Of a stretch of 64,000 nt of DNA, positions 63,270 through 64,000 are shown in pieces. The notes below the pieces were generated by a model that was given only the letters and a program-made list of their open reading frames with translations, was not told the DNA's origin and did no database searches. Origin of the DNA: Chloroflexota bacterium (lineage in GTDB: Bacteria; Chloroflexota; Anaerolineae; Anaerolineales; UBA4823); NCBI GenBank assembly GCA_029265355.1, contig JAJUJL010000010.1, positions 1-64,000 of the forward strand, written 5' to 3'. Each line of letters opens with the position of its first letter. The stretch's first letter is position 1. Both the position numbers and the translations under genes were made by a program.

Positions 63270-64000
63270 ATGACTGCAGAAAGATTGATCGAAGTCTCGA
63301 ACCTGGTATTTGAATATCCAGATGGTACACCGGCTCTGCGCGGCGTTAACCTGGAGATATTCTCCAATGAATTCATTGCTTTGATCGGGCAGAATGGCTC
63401 GGGCAAGACCACCCTGGCAAAATGCCTGAATGGGCTGCTCAAACCCACCCAGGGCTACGTCAAAATTGACGATCTGGACACTCGGGAAAAAGGAACCACC
63501 AAAAAAATTGTCACCAAAGTGGGCTATGTCTTCCAGAACCCCGATCACCAGCTTTTCAACAACACTATCTACAAAGAGATTGCCTATGGGCCACGCAATC
63601 TCGGATTGGATGAAAAGCAGGTGAACGAGCGTGTGCACGAAGCGGCTCGGGTTTGTGGGGTCGAGGAAGTTCTGTTTAACGAGCATCCCTTCTTCCTCAC
63701 CAAAGGCTTGCGGCAGCGTGTGGCAATCGCCTCGATCCTGGCGATGCGCCCGCGCACGATCATCGTGGATGAGCCGACCACCGGTCAAGATTTGCGCCAG
63801 TCACTGGAGGTGATGAACTTCCTGCGCGACCTGTGGCAGAACGAGGGTCACACGATCATCATCATCACCCACGAAATGCCAATCGTGGCGCAGTACGCCC
63901 AACGTTCGATTGTCTTGGGACAGGGAAAAGTGCTGATGGATGGCGTTACGCGCGAAGTATTCGCTCAGCCGGAGCTGTTGGCGCAGACATTCGTCAAGCC
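63270..64000 (+). CDS. ecfA2: ECF transporter ATPase (EcfA2), cut by the right edge
   Basis: The 243 codons in the window encode most of an EcfA ATPase. Walker A is GQNGSGKTT, the Q-loop segment FQNPDHQLFNNT is typical of EcfA, and Walker B is IIVDEPTTGQD. The signature motif LTKGLRQRVAIAS is divergent from LSGGQ and retains only Gly and Arg-Gln-Arg. The switch region ITHEMPIVAQYA is intact. The gene starts three bases after the ecfA1 stop and runs off the window, so its end is not seen. Confidence 0.88.
   Translation, partial: MTAERLIEVSNLVFEYPDGTPALRGVNLEIFSNEFIALIGQNGSGKTTLAKCLNGLLKPTQGYVKIDDLDTREKGTTKKIVTKVGYVFQNPDHQLFNNTIYKEIAYGPRNLGLDEKQVNERVHEAARVCGVEEVLFNEHPFFLTKGLRQRVAIASILAMRPRTIIVDEPTTGQDLRQSLEVMNFLRDLWQNEGHTIIIITHEMPIVAQYAQRSIVLGQGKVLMDGVTREVFAQPELLAQTFVK

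Overview
This 64 kb window is a bacterial chromosome segment: dense, fairly GC-rich, single-copy genes on both strands, with no phage, transposase or CRISPR. The gene set best fits Chloroflexota, probably an Anaerolineae-like fermenter. Pointers are ParB-like/DUF4032-type proteins fused to universal-stress domains, LiaF/PspC-type membrane proteins, several TTG/GTG starts, short REP-like intergenic palindromes, and transport and energy genes for purine and ureide use. The placement is inference, since no rRNA or ribosomal protein is present.

Region 1 (1-10.5 kb) is lipid-oriented: a phasin-like protein, two SCP2 lipid-binding proteins, a relative of cyanobacterial acyl-ACP reductase, an NAD-dependent epimerase, a PlsC-type acyltransferase, two patatin lipases, a CBS protein and a metallophosphoesterase. 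Two convergent ParB-like/DUF4032-type paralogues close it. Region 2 (12.3-18.8 kb) holds a NapH-like ferredoxin membrane protein with a partner, then an operon of LiaF/PspC-like membrane proteins that contains nicotinate phosphoribosyltransferase. Region 3 (18.8-25.1 kb) holds a secreted beta-propeller protein, a DnaQ-DinG helicase and a CBS-ACT protein.

Region 4 (25.1-33.4 kb, minus strand) is a complete branched-chain amino acid-type (Liv) ABC transporter, with a two-component system directly upstream. Region 5 (33.5-38.3 kb) is housekeeping: an M20 peptidase, VTT protein, cyclophilin, uridine kinase, tRNA-Thr(CGU) and a glycosyltransferase.

Region 6 (38.4-45.1 kb, minus strand) is the most interesting. 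It encodes an acyl-AMP ligase of FAAL type, an acyl carrier protein, two SGNH-type proteins and an MBOAT acyltransferase. I also find an unlisted 39-residue single-TM peptide ending in W-I-Y-Q-G-F. Together these match the parts list of the Dlt (teichoic acid D-alanylation) machine: DltA, DltC, DltD, DltB and the micropeptide DltX. The activating enzyme here suggests a fatty or other carboxylic acyl donor instead of D-alanine. I read it as a Dlt-like cell-envelope acylation system.

Region 7 (45.2-64 kb, plus strand) begins with folD and a strong terminator. A long purine/ureide catabolic region follows: 8-oxoguanine deaminase-like enzyme, adenine deaminase, a GntR/HutC regulator, two different carbamoyltransferases, carbamate kinase, a BMP-type nucleoside ABC transporter, a fold-type II PLP enzyme and an ECF transporter that runs off the right edge. 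The first promoter lies between two copies of a palindrome of GntR-operator form. Carbamoyltransferases plus carbamate kinase imply ATP made from carbamoyl phosphate released during purine-ring breakdown. A candidate structured leader RNA precedes the ECF genes.

Three kinds of intergenic inverted repeats recur in the window. At least three genes appear to be transcribed as leaderless mRNAs.
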